Program-made: the position numbers and the translations under genes | In this document: positions 17,207 through 25,619 of the stretch, piece by piece | How the letters are laid out: each line of letters opens with the position of its first letter | How positions within the stretch are numbered: position 1 is the first letter of the stretch | Assembly (NCBI RefSeq): GCF_011369485.1 | Contig: NZ_VXCA01000028.1 | Span: 53,614 to 117,613, forward strand | From: Pseudomonas atagonensis | GTDB lineage: Bacteria > Pseudomonadota > Gammaproteobacteria > Pseudomonadales > Pseudomonadaceae | Reading direction: 5' to 3' | Length of the DNA: 64,000 nucleotides | Notes under the pieces: generated by a model | Database searches by the model: none | What the model was told of the DNA's origin: nothing | What the model saw: the letters and a program-made list of their open reading frames with translations, nothing else

Positions 17207-18165
17207 TGCAACTGACTCAAGGCAATGCGCACCGCTTTGCGCACTTCCGGGTCGCCGTCATCCTGCGCGGCCTGCAACGCCGCCACGGCGCCGCGATCAT
17301 TCAGTTCACCCAAGGCCAGCGCCGCTTCCTTGCGCAGGTTGCTGATGCGGTGGCCGAGGGTGTCGATCAAGGCGTCCAGCGCGGGGGCAAAGCGCAAGCG
17401 ACCGAGACTGCGGGTGGCGCGCAGGCGAACTTGCCAATAGTCGTCGCTCAAGGCCTCGACCAACGCCGGGCCGGCGTCTTGGTGACCGATCTTGCCCAAT
17501 GTCGTTGCGGCCTCTTCGCGCACTTGCCAGGCGCTGTCCTGCAAAGCCTGGCGCAGGGCCGGCAAGACGTCTGCACTGGAGGCCAAACCGAGAGCGCCGG
17601 TGGCGGCACGGCGGACTTCGGTGTCGGGATCTTCGCTGGCCAATCGGGCCAGGGCTGGCAGTGCATCAAGTTGTTTGAGCCAGCCAAGCACACCAACGGC
17701 TTCGCGACGGACATTGGCGTCGGCGTCATTCAGCGCCGCGAGCGCCGCCGGTGCAGCGTCAGCGAAACGCAGTTCTCGCAAGGCGCGGAACGCGGCGATC
17801 CGCACCGCGACGTCGGCGTGAGCGGTCCACGGCAGAATCACCCGCCCCGCCGCCTCGGATTTGAGCAGGCTCAAGCTTTGCGCCGCAGCGGATTGCACAG
17901 CGGGCGCCGGGTCGGTCAGTGCTTCACACAAGGCCTGCACGACCTCCTCGTCTTCCCACGCTTCCAGCAAGCGCGCAGCTTCGGCGCGGACTTCTTCGGC
18001 GGGATCCTGACCGAGGCGATCGACCAGCCAGAGCAAGCCGTCCGGCTCTTCCAGATCCGCCAGATCAATCAGCGCGATGCGCCGTACCCCGGCGTCGTCG
18101 GCGGTCAGGCGCGGTTGCAGGGCAAGGATGTCCTGGATATCGGTCACAGCAAAAATAGAGGTCAT
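17203..18165 (-). CDS. HEAT-repeat (PBS lyase-like) protein
   Basis: A 320-residue protein made almost wholly of about nine HEAT/PBS-lyase repeats of roughly 31 residues. A typical unit reads DVLPALRQALQDSAWQVREE. Such solenoids bind protein partners and have no catalytic centre of their own. The ATG at 18165 overlaps the stop of the ABC ATPase gene. Its place in an operon with an importer, a ferredoxin and a flavoprotein suggests an assembly or scaffold role, which is an inference. Confidence 0.88.
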   Translation of the reverse strand: MTSIFAVTDIQDILALQPRLTADDAGVRRIALIDLADLEEPDGLLWLVDRLGQDPAEEVRAEAARLLEAWEDEEVVQALCEALTDPAPAVQSAAAQSLSLLKSEAAGRVILPWTAHADVAVRIAAFRALRELRFADAAPAALAALNDADANVRREAVGVLGWLKQLDALPALARLASEDPDTEVRRAATGALGLASSADVLPALRQALQDSAWQVREEAATTLGKIGHQDAGPALVEALSDDYWQVRLRATRSLGRLRFAPALDALIDTLGHRISNLRKEAALALGELNDRGAVAALQAAQDDGDPEVRKAVRIALSQLQ

Positions 18166-19010
18166 AAGGCAAATCGCGGCAAAGGGTTTTCGGGAGGCAG
18201 GCCGAGCGGATTGAGGCGCGGCAGCGGTCGGTCGTTGTCGTGGCGCAGCAGGTCGAGGCAATGGCGTTTGAGGCGCGAAAATTCGTGGCTGGTGACCAGT
18301 TCGGTGGTGCGTGGGCGCGGGAAGTCCAGACGCAAGTCTTCGATGATTCGCCCCGGCCGTGCGCTCATCACCAGCAAGCGATCGGCGAGGAACAGCGCCT
18401 CGTCGATGTCGTGGGTGACGAAGACCACGGTGGTACGAATGCGCGTCCAGATGTCCAGCAGCAGTTCCTGCATGTTCAGTCGAGTCAGCGCATCCAGCGC
18501 GCCGAAGGGCTCGTCCATTAGCAACAGCTGGGGACGATTGACCAGCACCCGGGCGATTTCCACCCGTTGCTGCATGCCACCGGACAGTTGATCGGGCCAG
18601 CGTTCGGCGAAGCCTTCGAGGCCGACCAGTGCGAGGATTTCATCGGCAGCGCAATGGCGCTCGGTCTTGCCGATGCCACGCATCTTCAGGCCGAAAGCAA
18701 CGTTGTCGCGCACCGTGCGCCACGGAAACAGGGTGTGATGCTGGAACACCATGCCGCGCTGTGGCGACGGGCCAGACACCTCGGCGCCGTCGACTTTCAA
18801 CTGCCCAGCATGGGGTTGCAGATGCCCGGCCAGCGCGCCGAGCAAGGTCGATTTGCCGCAACCGGACGGGCCGAGAATGCACACGAACTGGCCGGGCTCG
18901 ATCTGGCAATCCAGCCCCTGTACCGCTTCGAACGCTTGCCGGCCTTCGCCGAGGACAATCGACAGCTGACGGATGTCGATCCGCCCTTCCGGGGTTTGCA
19001 TCGCGCTCAT
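18162..19010 (-). CDS. ABC importer ATPase, sulfonate/nitrate/taurine type
   Basis: A 282-residue ATPase of the SsuB/TauB/NrtD group. Walker A is GPSGCGKST, the signature is LSGGMQQRVEIARVL, Walker B is LLLMDEPFGALD and the switch His is in VFVTHDIDEA. It powers uptake through the adjacent permease. The ATG at 19010 overlaps the permease stop (ATGA). The ligand is not decided by the ATPase; the operon's redox genes suggest a sulfur compound. Confidence 0.92.
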   Translation of the reverse strand: MSAMQTPEGRIDIRQLSIVLGEGRQAFEAVQGLDCQIEPGQFVCILGPSGCGKSTLLGALAGHLQPHAGQLKVDGAEVSGPSPQRGMVFQHHTLFPWRTVRDNVAFGLKMRGIGKTERHCAADEILALVGLEGFAERWPDQLSGGMQQRVEIARVLVNRPQLLLMDEPFGALDALTRLNMQELLLDIWTRIRTTVVFVTHDIDEALFLADRLLVMSARPGRIIEDLRLDFPRPRTTELVTSHEFSRLKRHCLDLLRHDNDRPLPRLNPLGLPPENPLPRFAL

Positions 19011-19792
19011 CAGGCTTTTCCTCGTGGTCGATGCCAAGGCGTGAACACTGCGCCGAGGCGTTTGATCAGCAGACTGCTGCCCATGCCCAGCACGCCGATC
19101 AGCAACATGCCGACGACGATGTCGGCGTAGTTCTGAATGGTGTAGGACTCCCAGGTGTAGTAGCCGATGCCGAACTGGCCGGAGATCATTTCAGCGGTCA
19201 CCAGACAGAACCACGACGTGCCCATGCCGATCGCCAGGCCAGTGATGATGCTCGGCGCGGCGCCGGGCAGGATCACTTCCCGCAGGATTGCCCGGCGCCC
19301 TGCCCCGAGGCTTTTCGCCGAGGCGATCAGCCGAGGATCGACGCCTTCGACGCCGTGGACGGTGTTGAGGAGGATCGGGAACAACGCGCCGGTAAAGGTG
19401 ATGAAAACCATGGACAGTTCGGAAGACGGGAACATCAGAATCGCCAGCGGAATCCACGCCACGGCGGGGATCGGCCGTAGCACTTCCAACGGTGGCAGCA
19501 GCAGGTCTTCGGCCCATTTCGAGCGGCCGATGGCCAGGCCCAGGGCGATGCCGATCACCAGCGCAGCGAGGTAGCCGACGAAGACGCGGCTGAGGCTGGC
19601 GGTGAGGTGCTGGATGAGCTTGCCGGAGTCGCCGAGGCCGAGAGCGGCTTCGATTACGGCCAGCGGGGTTGGTACGTTGGCGAAGGTGACGAGGCCAAGA
19701 TTCCAGTGGTGGCTGGCGGCGAGTTGCCAGAAGAGCAGGCAGAGTACTAGGGAGGTTGCTCTGGGTATCCAGCGGTTTTTTGTGATTCTCAT
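19010..19792 (-). CDS. ABC importer permease, SsuC/TauC type
   Basis: A 260-residue inner-membrane protein with about six membrane segments and the BPD-transport EAA loop (VDPRLIASAKSLGAGRRAI). The ATG at 19792 gives the usual short charged N terminus (MRITKNRW). It is followed by the ATPase with a 4-bp overlap and preceded by a repeat element and the binding-protein gene. Confidence 0.92.
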   Translation of the reverse strand: MRITKNRWIPRATSLVLCLLFWQLAASHHWNLGLVTFANVPTPLAVIEAALGLGDSGKLIQHLTASLSRVFVGYLAALVIGIALGLAIGRSKWAEDLLLPPLEVLRPIPAVAWIPLAILMFPSSELSMVFITFTGALFPILLNTVHGVEGVDPRLIASAKSLGAGRRAILREVILPGAAPSIITGLAIGMGTSWFCLVTAEMISGQFGIGYYTWESYTIQNYADIVVGMLLIGVLGMGSSLLIKRLGAVFTPWHRPRGKA

Positions 19793-19826
19793 GGAGCGAT
19801 TTTCCGTGTGATGGCTGAGATCGCCC

Positions 19827-19987
19827 CCCCTCACCCCAGCCCTCTCCCCCAAGGGGGCGAGGGGGAAAGGGAGCCGATCTTCAAGCCTTTCAAAACCTGA
19901 GTTCGGCTCGATATTTCAGGTCGGCGTAACTCTTCAGAACAATACGGTCAGTCCCCTCTCCCTCCGGGAGAGGGTTAGGGTGAGGGG
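19827..19987. repeat. MITE-like element, copy 1
   Basis: About 160 bp bounded by CCCCTCACCCCAGCCCTC and GAGGGTTAGGGTGAGGGG. It lies between the binding-protein and permease genes of one operon. Related elements are at 26582-26759 and 53908-54003. Confidence 0.75.
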
Positions 19988-20001
19988 CTCTTGATCTTCA
20001 A

Positions 20002-21405
20002 TCAGCGGGTGGCCACGGCCTGGGTGGTGGCGTCGGTGAAGTCGAACACCTTCCCGCCCTGCGCCGACGCGTATTGCTGCGCCTGGCCCTTGAGCAGAAA
20101 CGCGCTCAAGCGACCCTTGGCATCACTGGCAAACCACGCCTGATCGGCCAGCAACTTGATCCCGCTGTCACTGGCCTGCGCATACACAGCGCGAATGTTC
20201 TTGCCTTCCTGCTTCAGCGCGGCGAGCGCAGTGAACGCAGATTCAGCGGAGGTGTACTGGCGCACCTTGTCTTCACCACGCACCCAGATTTCGGCGACGT
20301 GACTGAAGTCGGTGATCGCTTTCGCAGTCGCCGCATCCGTGGCTTGCAACGGGGTCTGCGCGTAATTGCCCAGTTGCGCCGTGTAATCCAGATTCGAAGC
20401 CTTGAACGCCGCACGGATGTATTGATCGTCAATAAAGGTATTCAGATCGAGCCCACGATCAGCCTTCTTCAGCAGCTTCAACGTATCAATGGCGGTGCCA
20501 ACGGCCTGACGATATTCCGGCTTCCAGCTCAGGTCACGGGTCTGCACGCCGAGCGGGCCGTGGAACAGGTAATTGACCTCGGCATCAACGCCGGTAACCT
20601 TGGCGATCAGTTCGCTGTACCTCTCGGGTTCGGCGGCCAGCAGTTGATTGGCCTCGATGCTGGCGCGCAGATAGGCAACGACGATTTCCGGGTACTTCCT
20701 GGCGTAGGCCTGATCCACCAGCGCACCGTGGAAAGTCGGCGCATTGGCCTGGGCGCCGTCGTAGATCTTGCGGGCGAAACCACGGCTCGGGAACAGTTCG
20801 GCGAACGGCACGAAGTCGGCGTGGGCGTCGATCTTGCCGGCCTGCAACGCGGAGCCTGCGACCTCCGGCGGCTGGGCGATGATGTTGACATCTTTCAGCG
20901 GATCCCAACCCTGCTCCGCCACCGCGCGCAGCAACATGCCGTGGGCGGTGGAGGCGAACGGTACGGAAATGGTCTTGCCCCTGAGCTCGCTCAGCGACTG
21001 CACGCCGGAAGCGCTCGGCACCACGATGCCGTTGCCGCTGCCCTTGATACTGCCCGACAGCACGCTGATGAACAGGCTGTGTTTGCCGGCGGTTTCGAAC
21101 GCCACGCCGTTGAACGCGCCGGGGAAATCGGCCATGGCGCCGAAGTCGAGTTTGCCGGCGACCATCTCGTTGGTCAGCGGTGCGCCGCTGGTGAAGTTCT
21201 TCCACTGCACGTCGTACTTGGCGTCCTTATAGGCGCCGTCGTGAGGCAGGTATTTGTCGAGCAGGCCCAGCTCGCGAATCAATAGGCCACCGGCGGCGCA
21301 GTTGATGGTGGTGTCCTGGGTGCCGATGGCAATGCGGATGGTTTCGGCCGAGGCCGACAGGGTGAACGAAGCCAGTACCAGACCGGCGATTGCTGCACGC
21401 AACAT
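20002..21405 (-). CDS. ABC importer substrate-binding protein with extra C-terminal domain
   Basis: A 467-residue periplasmic protein with a signal peptide (cleavage near ASA-ETI). Residues 22-340 resemble SsuA/TauA/NrtA binding proteins (GKLDFGAMADFPGAF, GKTISVPFASTAHGML). Usual family members are about 320-340 residues. The extra 90-120 residues include AEIWVRGEDKVRQY and the ending LLADQAWFASDAKGR...QGGKVFDF, which recalls the C-terminal part of NosL-type copper/metal-binding proteins. That likeness is by eye only. It is separated from the permease gene by a MITE-like element. Confidence 0.88.
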   Translation of the reverse strand: MLRAAIAGLVLASFTLSASAETIRIAIGTQDTTINCAAGGLLIRELGLLDKYLPHDGAYKDAKYDVQWKNFTSGAPLTNEMVAGKLDFGAMADFPGAFNGVAFETAGKHSLFISVLSGSIKGSGNGIVVPSASGVQSLSELRGKTISVPFASTAHGMLLRAVAEQGWDPLKDVNIIAQPPEVAGSALQAGKIDAHADFVPFAELFPSRGFARKIYDGAQANAPTFHGALVDQAYARKYPEIVVAYLRASIEANQLLAAEPERYSELIAKVTGVDAEVNYLFHGPLGVQTRDLSWKPEYRQAVGTAIDTLKLLKKADRGLDLNTFIDDQYIRAAFKASNLDYTAQLGNYAQTPLQATDAATAKAITDFSHVAEIWVRGEDKVRQYTSAESAFTALAALKQEGKNIRAVYAQASDSGIKLLADQAWFASDAKGRLSAFLLKGQAQQYASAQGGKVFDFTDATTQAVATR

Positions 21406-21536
21406 GGTTTAATCCCCTCGAATCATTTATAGGATGTTCGTCTCCGCCGCGATCAGGGCGCGGTGGGAAACGAGGGGTGTCTTGAATCAGGCGTCCGGTG
21501 TTGCCGGATAGCTTTGGCTTGCCACAAATCCCGAAT

Positions 21537-21639
21537 GTGGGAGATCCCTTGCGGGAGAGGGCTTGCTCCCGAAAGCAGTGTTCCAATCAATAGAGATGCC
21601 AGCAATGCAGGCCTCTTCGGGAGCAAGCCCCCTCCCACA
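21537..21639. repeat. REPIN with duplicated left arm
   Basis: The usual REP cores flank a short centre. The left arm carries about 14 extra bases (ATCCCTTGCGGGAG) that partly repeat it. It sits between the ferredoxin and binding-protein genes; the rest of the gap (21406-21536) shows no gene. Confidence 0.85.
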
Positions 21640-21651
21640 GTGGATTTGGGG

Positions 21652-21897
21652 TCACCGTAGGAGATAAGGGATATCGACTTTCACGGCACCGGTCGGGCAG
21701 TCCTTTTCGCAGGGCATGCAGTACCAGCATTCATCGAAGGCCATGTAGGCCTTTTGCGTGGCCGGGTTGATCGCCAGCAGGTCCATCGGGCAGACGTCGA
21801 CGCACACGGTGCAGCCTTTTTCGGCGATGCATTTATCCTCGTCCACGGTGACGGGGGCGTTGGAGCGGAAGAAGATTTCCTGGGCTTGATAGGCCAT
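21652..21897 (-). CDS. Ferredoxin, 2[4Fe-4S], AprB-like
   Basis: An 81-residue ferredoxin. Eight cysteines form two cluster motifs: CIAEKGCTVCVDVCP and CWYCMPCEKDCP. It resembles the N-terminal part of adenylylsulfate reductase beta but is much shorter. It lies 25 bp after the AprA-like flavoprotein gene and probably carries electrons to or from it. The ATG at 21897 is chosen because it falls just after the flavoprotein stop and gives the family's short N terminus. Confidence 0.9.
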   Translation of the reverse strand: MAYQAQEIFFRSNAPVTVDEDKCIAEKGCTVCVDVCPMDLLAINPATQKAYMAFDECWYCMPCEKDCPTGAVKVDIPYLLR

Positions 21898-21922
21898 GGT
21901 TCGGACTCTCTCTAGTGATGCA

Positions 21923-23653
21923 TCAAGCAGCGAAAGCGCCAACACGCAAGCGGTCATAGGCCTGCATTTCTTCGGCATCAAGCGGGATGATGTAAGGCTC
22001 GACGGCTTTCTTGAAACTGGTCATCCGGCCGTCCTCGCCCTTCTTCAGATGGCAATGGCAGAACCACTCAGTGTCATTGCGCTGCGGGTGATCGACGCGA
22101 TAGTGGTACAGGCCCCAACGGCTTTCGGCACGAAACAACGAGGCGCGGGCGGCCATTTCGGCGCAGTCGCGGATCACACTGGTTTCCATGGCGCGCATCA
22201 GTTCGTGGGCATTGTTGGCTTTCATCTGCTCGAGATCGCGCTCGATGTCGTTGAAGCGTTGCAGGCCGATCTGCATCTTCTTGGTCACTTTCGGCGGTTG
22301 CAGGTAGTCGTTGACGAAGCGGCGCAGCTTGTACTCGACCTGTGCCGGCGGCAGACCGTGCTCGCGATCCAGTGGTGCATAGACCCGGGCTTTCTCCTTT
22401 TCGATCTGCTCGGCATCCAGCGCAGAAAATTCACGCCCGGCGACAAAATCCGCCGCGTTGTGCCCGGCGAACCAGCCGTAAGTGAACGCGCCGAGCATGT
22501 AGTTGTGCGGTACGGCGGCCATGTCGCCGGCCGAGTACAAACCTTTCACCGAGGTTTCGGCGCGCTCGTTGACCCACACCCCGGACGCCGAATGACCGCT
22601 GCAAAAACCGATTTCGGAGATGTGCATTTCAACCATCTGCGTGCGGTAATCGGTACCGCGATTGGCGTGAAATTGGCCCCGGCTCGGGCGTTCGTTGCTG
22701 TGCAGGATTTCTTCGATGTTCTGGATGGTTTCTTCGGCCAGGTGATCGAGTTTGAGGAACACCGGGCCGTTGCCGCTCTCCAGTTCCTGGTGGAATTCCC
22801 ACATCATCTGCCCGCTCCAGTAGTCGCACTCGATGAAGCGTTCACCCTTGTTGTTGGCGGTGTAGCCGCCCAGCGGGCCGGTGACGTAGGCGCAGGCCGG
22901 GCCGTTGTAATCCTTGATCAACGGGTTGATCTGGAAACACTCCAGGTTCGCCAACTCGGCCCCGGCGTGATACGCCATCGCGTAACCATCGCCGGCGTTG
23001 GTCGGGTTCTCGTAGGTGCCCATCAGGTAACCCGAGGACGGCAGACCGAGGCGTCCGGCCGCGCCGCAGGCGAGGATCACTGCCTTGGCCTTGATCACAT
23101 GGAAGTCGGCGGTGCGGCAGTCGAAGCCCATGACACCGTTTACGGTGCCCTCCTCGTCAGTCAGCAAACGCGTGCAGACCAGGCGGTTGGTGATGCTCAC
23201 CCGCGCGCGCTTCAACTGGCGGTAGAGGACTTTCTTGATATCGTGCCCTTCTGGCATCGGCAGCACGTAGGCGCCCATGTGGTGGACTTTTTTCACCGCG
23301 TAATCGCCGGTTTCGTCTTTCTCGAACTTCACGCCCCAGCGGTCGAGCTGCTCGATGGTTTCAAAGCTGTGGGTGGCGTAGGCGTACACCGCCGCCTGAT
23401 TGACGATGCCGTCGTTGGCGATGGTGATTTCCTTGGTGTACTGCTCCGGCGTCGAGTGGCCGGGAATGATCGCGTTGTTCAGGCCGTCCATGCCCATGCT
23501 GATCGCGCCGCTGCGTTTGACGTTGGCCTTGTCGACCAGCAGCACGCGCAGCTCCTTGTTCTTTTCCTTGGCCTTGATCGCGGCCATCGGGCCCGCGGTG
23601 CCGCCGCCGATCACGACGATGTCGTATTCCTGTTCGAGGGTGTTGCGCGTCAT
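21923..23653 (-). CDS. AprA-like / fumarate reductase-type flavoprotein
   Basis: A 576-residue FAD enzyme. The dinucleotide fold opens with YDIVVIGGGTAGPMAAIKA, a further FAD contact is in VILACGAAGRLGLP, and the C-terminal FAD motif is GLYSAGDMAAVPHNYM. Overall layout fits the adenylylsulfate reductase alpha / succinate dehydrogenase flavoprotein family, and the segment RWGLYHYRVDHPQRN is AprA-like. The start overlaps the GntR stop. With the ferredoxin it forms a two-subunit redox enzyme beside a sulfonate-type importer. The substrate is unknown; dissimilatory sulfate reduction is not expected in this organism. Confidence 0.88.
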   Translation of the reverse strand: MTRNTLEQEYDIVVIGGGTAGPMAAIKAKEKNKELRVLLVDKANVKRSGAISMGMDGLNNAIIPGHSTPEQYTKEITIANDGIVNQAAVYAYATHSFETIEQLDRWGVKFEKDETGDYAVKKVHHMGAYVLPMPEGHDIKKVLYRQLKRARVSITNRLVCTRLLTDEEGTVNGVMGFDCRTADFHVIKAKAVILACGAAGRLGLPSSGYLMGTYENPTNAGDGYAMAYHAGAELANLECFQINPLIKDYNGPACAYVTGPLGGYTANNKGERFIECDYWSGQMMWEFHQELESGNGPVFLKLDHLAEETIQNIEEILHSNERPSRGQFHANRGTDYRTQMVEMHISEIGFCSGHSASGVWVNERAETSVKGLYSAGDMAAVPHNYMLGAFTYGWFAGHNAADFVAGREFSALDAEQIEKEKARVYAPLDREHGLPPAQVEYKLRRFVNDYLQPPKVTKKMQIGLQRFNDIERDLEQMKANNAHELMRAMETSVIRDCAEMAARASLFRAESRWGLYHYRVDHPQRNDTEWFCHCHLKKGEDGRMTSFKKAVEPYIIPLDAEEMQAYDRLRVGAFAA

Positions 23654-24435
23654 GCCTGCTCCCCTTTTTGCCGGTCGATCCGCAGTCGGTACTGGAACGC
23701 ATCGCCGCGGTAGTAAAGGTGTTCGAAGTCCAGTGGCTGGCCGTTAGCGTCGTGGGTCAGGCGTTCGATGCGCATGATCGGCGAGCCGGCTTCAACGTTC
23801 AGCGCCTGGGTCAGGTCGCTGTCGGCCAGCACCGCGTCGATGGCCAGATCGGCGTGGCCGAGCGCGATGCCACAGTCGTTTTCCAGAATCAGGAAGATGT
23901 CGCGGGTCACCAGATCAGCCTTCTCCAGCCGCTCACCAACTGCTTTGGGCAGGTAGGTGATTTCCAGCGAGATCGGCTCGCGGTTGATCAGCCGAACGCG
24001 TTTGATCTGCACCACGGTCTCGCCTTCGGCGACTTGCAAGCGCTCGGCGACACGCTTGTCGGCAGGGATGAATTTGAAACTGCGCAGACGGTTGATCACC
24101 TCGTAGCCACGCCCGGTCATGGACTCAGCGAGGCCTTGCAGGCTGCTGACGTTTTGAAAGGTTTTCGGCTTGGCAACGAAGGTGCCTTTGCCGTGGATCT
24201 TGAAGATCAGCCCTTCTTTCTGCAGATCACCCAGTGCCTGACGCACAGTGATGCGGCTGACTTTGAACAGTGCACCGAGTTCGCTTTCGGACGGCATCTG
24301 GCTGTCTTGCGGGTATTCGCCGTCGAGAATCCGGGCGCGCAGTACGTCGCGCAGCTGGGTGTGCAGCGGGACACTTGATAAGGAGAGCGGGCTTAAGGAG
24401 AGAACGTTATCGGTCATCACGGGATCACTTGTCAT
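23650..24435 (-). CDS. GntR/HutC-family regulator with UTRA domain
   Basis: A 261-residue regulator. The winged helix (residues about 22-90) contains MPSESELGALFKVSRITVRQ and GKGTFV; a UTRA effector domain follows, with LEITYLP and DFEHLYYRGD. Its stop overlaps the start of the flavoprotein gene, so it heads that operon. A palindrome (24432-24447) covers the first start codon, ATG 24435; ATG 24417 is an alternative start that would place the operator fully upstream. Autoregulation is likely. Confidence 0.9.
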   Translation of the reverse strand: MTSDPVMTDNVLSLSPLSLSSVPLHTQLRDVLRARILDGEYPQDSQMPSESELGALFKVSRITVRQALGDLQKEGLIFKIHGKGTFVAKPKTFQNVSSLQGLAESMTGRGYEVINRLRSFKFIPADKRVAERLQVAEGETVVQIKRVRLINREPISLEITYLPKAVGERLEKADLVTRDIFLILENDCGIALGHADLAIDAVLADSDLTQALNVEAGSPIMRIERLTHDANGQPLDFEHLYYRGDAFQYRLRIDRQKGEQA

Positions 24436-24447
24436 AACGAGTTATGA
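24432..24447. promoter_or_regulatory. GntR operator candidate
   Basis: TCATAACGAGTTATGA is a perfect 7-bp inverted repeat around a GA centre. Two more half-sites, GTTATGAC near 24463 and GCATAACC near 24494, lie upstream. The set is what one expects of a HutC-type regulator controlling its own promoter. Confidence 0.6.
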
Positions 24448-24526
24448 GGTGATCTTAGAGATGTTATGACAAGGTTGAGAAATATTGTTTGGGCATAACC
24501 TTAGATGCGACAACACAAAGAACATT

Positions 24527-24615
24527 GTGGGAGGGGGCTTGCTCCCGAAGGCGGTGTATCAGGCAATAGTGATGCCAGCAATGCCGGCCCCTTCGGGAGC
24601 AAGCCCCCTCCCACA
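24527..24615. repeat. REPIN
   Basis: Inverted REP cores around a short centre with GATGCCAGCAATGC, a centre shared with the REPIN at 21537-21639. It lies between the GntR promoter and the 3' end of the oxidoreductase gene. Confidence 0.9.
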
Positions 24616-24640
24616 AAGAGAAAGTGTGTGGTCTGGGGAA

Positions 24641-25615
24641 TCAGTGGCGTTTGAGGATCTGGTCCATGACCCAGTCGGTTTTGAGGGCTTGTTCGGCGAC
24701 GGCGGGATGTTTGGAAACACCACGAATATGGGCATTCATGCCGAGCACGTGGTGCCACTGGATATGCTCGTGATGGGCGATTTCCAGGCTGACGACTTCA
24801 TCCGCGTGCAGTTGAACGGGATGTTCATCGAACACGGAAAAACTGATCCGCCCATGGCTGCCGATGATCTCGACCCGATCCTCGCGTCGATCGGCCACAA
24901 AGCTCCAGCAACCCATGCCCAGCGCTCCTGAAGCAAACCGCCAACTGGCGCTGACGGCATCTTCCGCCGCATACAGACCGGCCTGACGCGCCGTGAATCC
25001 GGCGACTTCTACGATGTCGCCGAGCAGGTACTGGAACAGGTCGAAGCCATGGCTGGCGAGATCGGCGAAGTAACCACCGCCGGCCACCGCAGGGTCGGTT
25101 CGCCAGTTGTTGCTGCCGTCCAGATCCTTGGGCGATGGCGCCTTGGTCAGCGTCCAGCTCAGGTGCCGCACTTCGCCGATGCGCCCCTGCTGCAGCCATT
25201 GTCGCACTTGGGCGAAACGCGGTAACGAGCGGCGGTAATAGGAAACGAACAGATGCAAACCGGCGGCGGCAAACACCTGCTGCATTTCGCGGCTTTGGCC
25301 GGCATTCAGCGCCATGGGTTTTTCCACGCAGCAATGCTTGCCGGCGGCGGCGACTTTGAGGCTGTAAGCGTGGTGGCTGTCGGGCGGCGTGGCGATGTAC
25401 ACCGCGTCCACCTCGGGATCGTTGATCAGGGCATCGACATCGGTGTAGACCCGGGCGATACCGTGGCGCGCGGCGTAGTCGGTCACGGCTTCGAGGCGGC
25501 GGCCCATCACCGCCACCAGCGCCGAACCGGGCGCTTTATAAAACGCCGGCCCGCTCTTGCGTTCAGCGACACTGCCGCAACCGATCATGCCCCAGCGCAC
25601 CACGTCCATGTTCAT
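24641..25615 (-). CDS. Gfo/Idh/MocA-family oxidoreductase
   Basis: A 324-residue NAD(P)-dependent oxidoreductase. The Rossmann motif is WGMIGCGSVAERKSG at the N terminus, followed by the family's VYIATPPDSHH and the catalytic-site motif CCVEKPMALN with the conserved EKP lysine. The substrate is probably a sugar or inositol-like polyol, but it is not determined. It starts 4 bp after the Dyp peroxidase stop, so the two are one operon. Confidence 0.9.
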   Translation of the reverse strand: MNMDVVRWGMIGCGSVAERKSGPAFYKAPGSALVAVMGRRLEAVTDYAARHGIARVYTDVDALINDPEVDAVYIATPPDSHHAYSLKVAAAGKHCCVEKPMALNAGQSREMQQVFAAAGLHLFVSYYRRSLPRFAQVRQWLQQGRIGEVRHLSWTLTKAPSPKDLDGSNNWRTDPAVAGGGYFADLASHGFDLFQYLLGDIVEVAGFTARQAGLYAAEDAVSASWRFASGALGMGCWSFVADRREDRVEIIGSHGRISFSVFDEHPVQLHADEVVSLEIAHHEHIQWHHVLGMNAHIRGVSKHPAVAEQALKTDWVMDQILKRH

Positions 25616-25619
25616 GCCT

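Noticed and set aside
21896..23713. A 605-codon plus-strand frame opposite the AprA-like flavoprotein
   Set aside because: The minus-strand frame has clear FAD motifs and operon overlaps; the plus-strand frame has none.
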